A DNA stretch of 64,000 nt from NCBI GenBank assembly GCA_038496445.1, contig JALMLS010000320.1, forward strand, positions 248,001 to 312,000, written 5' to 3'. Shown here in pieces: positions 60,724 to 64,000 of the stretch. Under the pieces are notes generated by a model, which ran no database searches, was not told the DNA's origin, and saw only the letters and a program-made list of their open reading frames with translations. The translations under genes and the position numbers were made by a program. This stretch comes from Trichosphaerium sp. ATCC 40318. Taxonomy: Eukaryota; Discosea; Flabellinia; Trichosidae. How positions within the stretch are numbered: position 1 is the first letter of the stretch; each line of letters starts with the position of its first letter.

Positions 60724-63538
60724 ATGGCAGAGCCTGACACAAAATCAAACAGCAAACAGAGCGAGGAGAGAGAAAAGTTGATAGACGATAGCGAAGAGGA
60801 GCTGGGACCTTTTAAAGTAGCGATATACACTACAGTAGGATGCAAGTGGTGTCGTAAAGCAAAGGTGCTCCTATTTGTGTTACATTTTTACTCCGTAAGC
60901 TTATTCGGTCATAAAGGCACTCCTAGCAAGCAAAAATGTCCCTGTTCTGAATATTAATCTTACTGAATCGCCTGACCGCGTCACCGAAATGGTGGAACTC
61001 GCAGGTGGTAAGAAGACAGTACCTCAGATATTCTTTGGCACAAAACATATTGGAGTAAGGCTGCTTTTTTTAGTAATGTAAAAATGTTGACACGCATAAA
61101 ACAGGGGTGCTCAGAATTACTCGAGTTGGAGAGCGATGGTAAGCTAGATGATATGCTCAAAAAAGGTAAAAATATCTTATCTAACTACTTTTGTTTTACA
61201 CCCCACTAGCTATGAGTGCTGATTCCCCAGGCACCGCTTCGCCTCAATTTATAGTGCCTGGACCACATATAGCTATTTTCACCTCTCATGGGTGCAAATA
61301 CTGCAAAAGGTACGTCATTCGCTTAAACAACGTTTGCGGACTACTCACGTAAGTTTTCTTTAGAGCTAAAAAGTTACTAAAAACAAAAAACTTGAAAGAC
61401 GAGGTGATTGTTGAAATAAACCTTGATCAAGCAAGCCATAGACGTGATCAAATGGTAGAATATTCAAACGGAAAGAAATCTGTCCCTCAAATCTTTATAA
61501 ATGGAAAACACGTTGGCGTAAGTTTTGCTTTCGACTTTTTTTGATGATTTCTCCGTTTGATTTGCTTCTCTGAAGTTAATGTTTTCTCTTAGGGCTCAGA
61601 CGATATTCATGCGCTTGAAGATGAAGGGAAACTCAATTCTATGCTCGAGCTTGGTATGTAATTGCCTACTTAGTTTTGGATTAGCTCTTTTTTTGTTTAT
61701 TTTTTGTTAGCGCTTATTACAAAGATACCAAAGGAATTCCAAGAGCTTTATGTTCCTGTACAGAAGAAGGTTGATTGTAGTAAAAGTAAGGACAAAGAAT
61801 CTAGCTCTGGATCAGATGACGAAGCGCACCAGGCGATGTTGAAAACGGTTAGTTGGAAAAATTTTGATGTTTTTTTTTGTGTGAGATGTTGAGCTTACTT
61901 CTTTCTTAGTATAGAGAAGCTACCTTAAAAATGCGTAGCCGCATGTATGGTGTTAAAGTAAAGGTACTATACACATGCGCAATCCTGTTCGAAATATTAA
62001 TTGTTTTTTTTTGTAGACAAGAAAATACAAAATGACAACCTACAAGGATTGTTTTATAGGAAAAGAAGCTGTTGACTGGCTAGTAAAGAATGTGACAACG
62101 GTTCACTCAAGACAAGAAGCTGTAGAGTTTGGTACAGGTTTGATGCAGTACCAATTAGTTCATCATGTACGTTGTTAACAACATAGCTGTTAAAAAAGTG
62201 GCAAAGCTCTAACTTTGTTTTTTCGTTTAGGTTTGCAGGAGTCAGCCTTTCCGCGATGGACACTTTTTCTACAGGTTCCAGGCCGATTGTAAAGGAACTG
62301 TACTTAATATGAAGACTGTTTGGACAAAACAAGCTCGTAGTGCCGAGGAGGTTGCTGAAGATTTGAGGAAGCAAATTGCTGATTTATTTGCCGCTCATGT
62401 TGATGATACAGGACGTGGTGTTGATTACGCTGCTATAAGCACTTCGGACAAATTTGATGATTATAGACGTGCTGCATCCGAGTTACAAACAGTACGTTAC
62501 ATCCGTGATAACAACTGTGGCGGTCGTTTTTTTTTCTCATTTTGTTTTTCTTTGAACGCTCGCCTTGAGTTGGTACTAAAATGTATCGGGTTTTTTGCGA
62601 TTTGAGATGTTCTGGCTAACAATGGTTAGGTTAATTTACAATCTTTGCGTCCTCATGCTAAGAAAGCTCTTTTTGTTAACTTGTACAATGCCTTGGTATG
62701 TATTCCTACTTTTTTCTGTTTTTCGCATAAAATTTTATTTCGTTCTCACGTTACTGTGCTTATTTTTGGTTAGGTTATTCATGGTATAGTTGAAGAGGGT
62801 GTACCTGATAGTGCTGTTAAACGTAACTGGTTCTTTGGGAATATTAGTTACAACATCGGAGGCAATTATTTTTCTCTTAATGATATTGAGCATGGTATTC
62901 TTCGTGGAAATAAGAAACCTCCTGGTCCATTTTCTTCAAGACTTATTGGTAAAGATGATCCAAGGTATGTTGTGTTTAGTATGAGGTGATTTGATTTGTA
63001 TGTTGTTTACAAGAGATAGAGCACCATTGGTTATGATTGTAAGAGATGCTCGTATTCATTTCGCGCTAGTTTGTGGTGCTAAGTCTTGCCCACCTATTCG
63101 TATTTATACAACAGAAAATGTTGATCAAGCATTGGATTGGGCTGCTGAGAGTTTTATTGATGACGAAACAACAGTTGATCCTAATAAAAAAGAGGTACGA
63201 TATCTGCTTTCTTTCGGACGCAGAAAAAATAAGAAAAACCAAAAAAAAAGATTTGTTCTTTCTTTGAGTTTAACATGAAACTAGGTCAAGCTTTCACAAC
63301 TTTTCAAATGGTATTCAAGTGATTTTGGAAAGACAAACCTAGGTACATTCTTTGATCTTTTTATACAGCCTTGTGTGTTTGATTTCTAACATCCCTTTTT
63401 TTTTATTTAGAGGTTTTAAAGTTTGTGTCGAAATACGTGACAGGTCAGAAAAAGACTGATCTAGATAAACTCATTTTAAATAAGAGCTTCTCTATTAAAT
63501 ACAGTACATACAACTGGGCCGCTAATAAGCGATCTTAA
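60724..63538 (+). CDS. Glutaredoxin-glutaredoxin-DEP-DUF547 protein
   Basis: The ATG at 60724 (MAEPDTKSNSKQSEEREKLI). The first glutaredoxin domain has IYTTVGCKWCRKAK (CxxC) and KKTVPQIFFGTKHIGG. The second has IFTSHGCKYCKRAKKLLKTK and KKSVPQIFINGKHVGG; both have the cis-Pro (VPQ) and the GG of the glutathione site. A DEP domain follows (MTTYKDCFIGKEAVDWLVKN, FRDGHFFYRF), then DUF547 (KKALFVNLYNALVIHGIVE, RDARIHFALVCGAKSCPPIR), with the end at SYNWAANKRS-type residues and TAA 63538. Redox domain, membrane/GPCR-linked DEP and DUF547 occur together in plant proteins with, as I recall, one glutaredoxin; here there are two. The DUF547 His/Cys residues (H-x2-L-x3-A-x-S-C) suggest a peptidase-like fold. 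The cell role is unknown. Confidence 0.88.
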
Positions 63539-63801
63539 TTGAAAAAAAAAGCAGACAAACAAAAAAATCCAAAAAAAAAATTAGGCATCGTTTTGTTACT
63601 TGAACTACCCCTTGTATAAAAACCTTGTATGTACTCTATAAACGCTTTATTTTGTAAAATTATAGTCTATTGTTGACTTTTGCCAGAGATGCGAAACATT
63701 TCACGTGCTTTGGCTCAAAACGCAACACACGAGCCAAGTTTTTTAATTTTCTTTCGAAATCATCAAAACAAAACCACTACAGGCATCTTTGACGCCATAC
63801 C

Positions 63802-64000
63802 ATGTCGCTGGTACATCTTCAAAGTGAAAAAAATATTCCATCTCTTCAACACCTCCCACCTGAGATACTTACAGAGATATTGAGTAATTTGGACATGCTG
63901 GAGCGTATAAGCACCACGAGAGTTTGTCATTTATTAAATAACATTATTCGCAAAAACCTTGGATTTGACTGGATAAGAGTGACAGAACCAGCAGATTGTA
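63802..64000 (+). CDS. F-box protein, cut by right window edge
   Basis: The ATG at 63802 opens an uninterrupted frame to the window end: MSLVHLQSEKNIPSLQHLPP, then PEILTEILSNLDMLERIST and VCHLLNNIIRKNLGFDWIRV. LPPEILTEIL..L...ERI....VCH is a clear F-box, and the following IIRKNLGFDWIRV matches the IIY..VGYDRIII linker after the F-box in the genes at 4903 and 51943, so LRR repeats probably follow outside the window. CACGTG lies about 100 bases upstream (63702). Confidence 0.8.
   Translation, partial: MSLVHLQSEKNIPSLQHLPPEILTEILSNLDMLERISTTRVCHLLNNIIRKNLGFDWIRVTEPADC

Overview
The window is nuclear DNA of a unicellular eukaryote. Genes are split by many short introns (about 40-300 bp) with GT..AG ends and very often a GTACGT donor. 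Spacers are short and AT-rich, and there are Pol III-type tRNA genes and typical eukaryotic families: class I myosin, CSTF2, SNAP-47-like SNARE, PI3/PI4-kinase, tetraspanin-like and Dispatched-like proteins. The lineage cannot be fixed from sequence alone. The glutaredoxin-DEP-DUF547 protein is a combination I know from plants and some stramenopiles, while Mx-like dynamin, Dispatched and SNAP-47 types are familiar from opisthokonts. I therefore say only 'protist'.

Layout. 1-11,256: a tandem duplication of a Dispatched-like RND membrane protein (minus strand; the left copy is cut by the window edge), with an F-box/leucine-rich-repeat (LRR) gene between the copies. 11.8-15.8 kb: three unrecognised genes (a four-TM protein, a one-TM basic protein, a coiled-coil/zinc-finger protein). 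16.2-20.7 kb: an Mx-like dynamin GTPase and a fusion of an eIF1A-like OB domain with a C-terminal F-box. 20.8-24.8 kb: a decayed SDHB fragment, a secreted cysteine-rich protein, a two-domain ubiquitin-like protein and F-box/LRR genes. 25.6-32.4 kb: a tetraspanin-like protein, a helical protein with a possible Cdc48-binding box, and two more members of the secreted family. 33-35.5 kb: two identical inverted tRNA-Cys genes, one inside an intron of the CSTF2 homologue, and a tRNA-Leu(UAG) whose 3' part precedes its 5' part. 35.8-42.2 kb (minus): a C2 protein, an AlkB-like dioxygenase, an NHL-propeller protein and a SNAP-47-like protein. 42.8-46.0 kb: a CobW/ZNG1-type GTPase fused in frame to CDC123. 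46.2-63.5 kb: a PA-domain multi-TM protein, a PI3/PI4-kinase, an F-box/LRR protein, myosin I, an ankyrin protein and Grx-Grx-DEP-DUF547. A further F-box gene starts at the right edge.

Themes. Ubiquitin-linked parts recur: at least five F-box loci, one LRR fragment, a ubiquitin-like protein and a possible Cdc48-binding box. Membrane traffic and phosphoinositide parts recur too (SNARE, C2, PI-kinase, TH1 myosin, dynamin). Strongest leads: the permuted tRNA-Leu, the CobW-CDC123 fusion, the OB-fold/F-box fusion, the secreted family, and a large excess of the palindrome CACGTG across the window.

Limits. Exon joins were worked out by eye from reading frame, splice sites and family similarity. Gene ends are the coordinates of the whole gene, introns included. 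Starts and small exons are the least certain parts.
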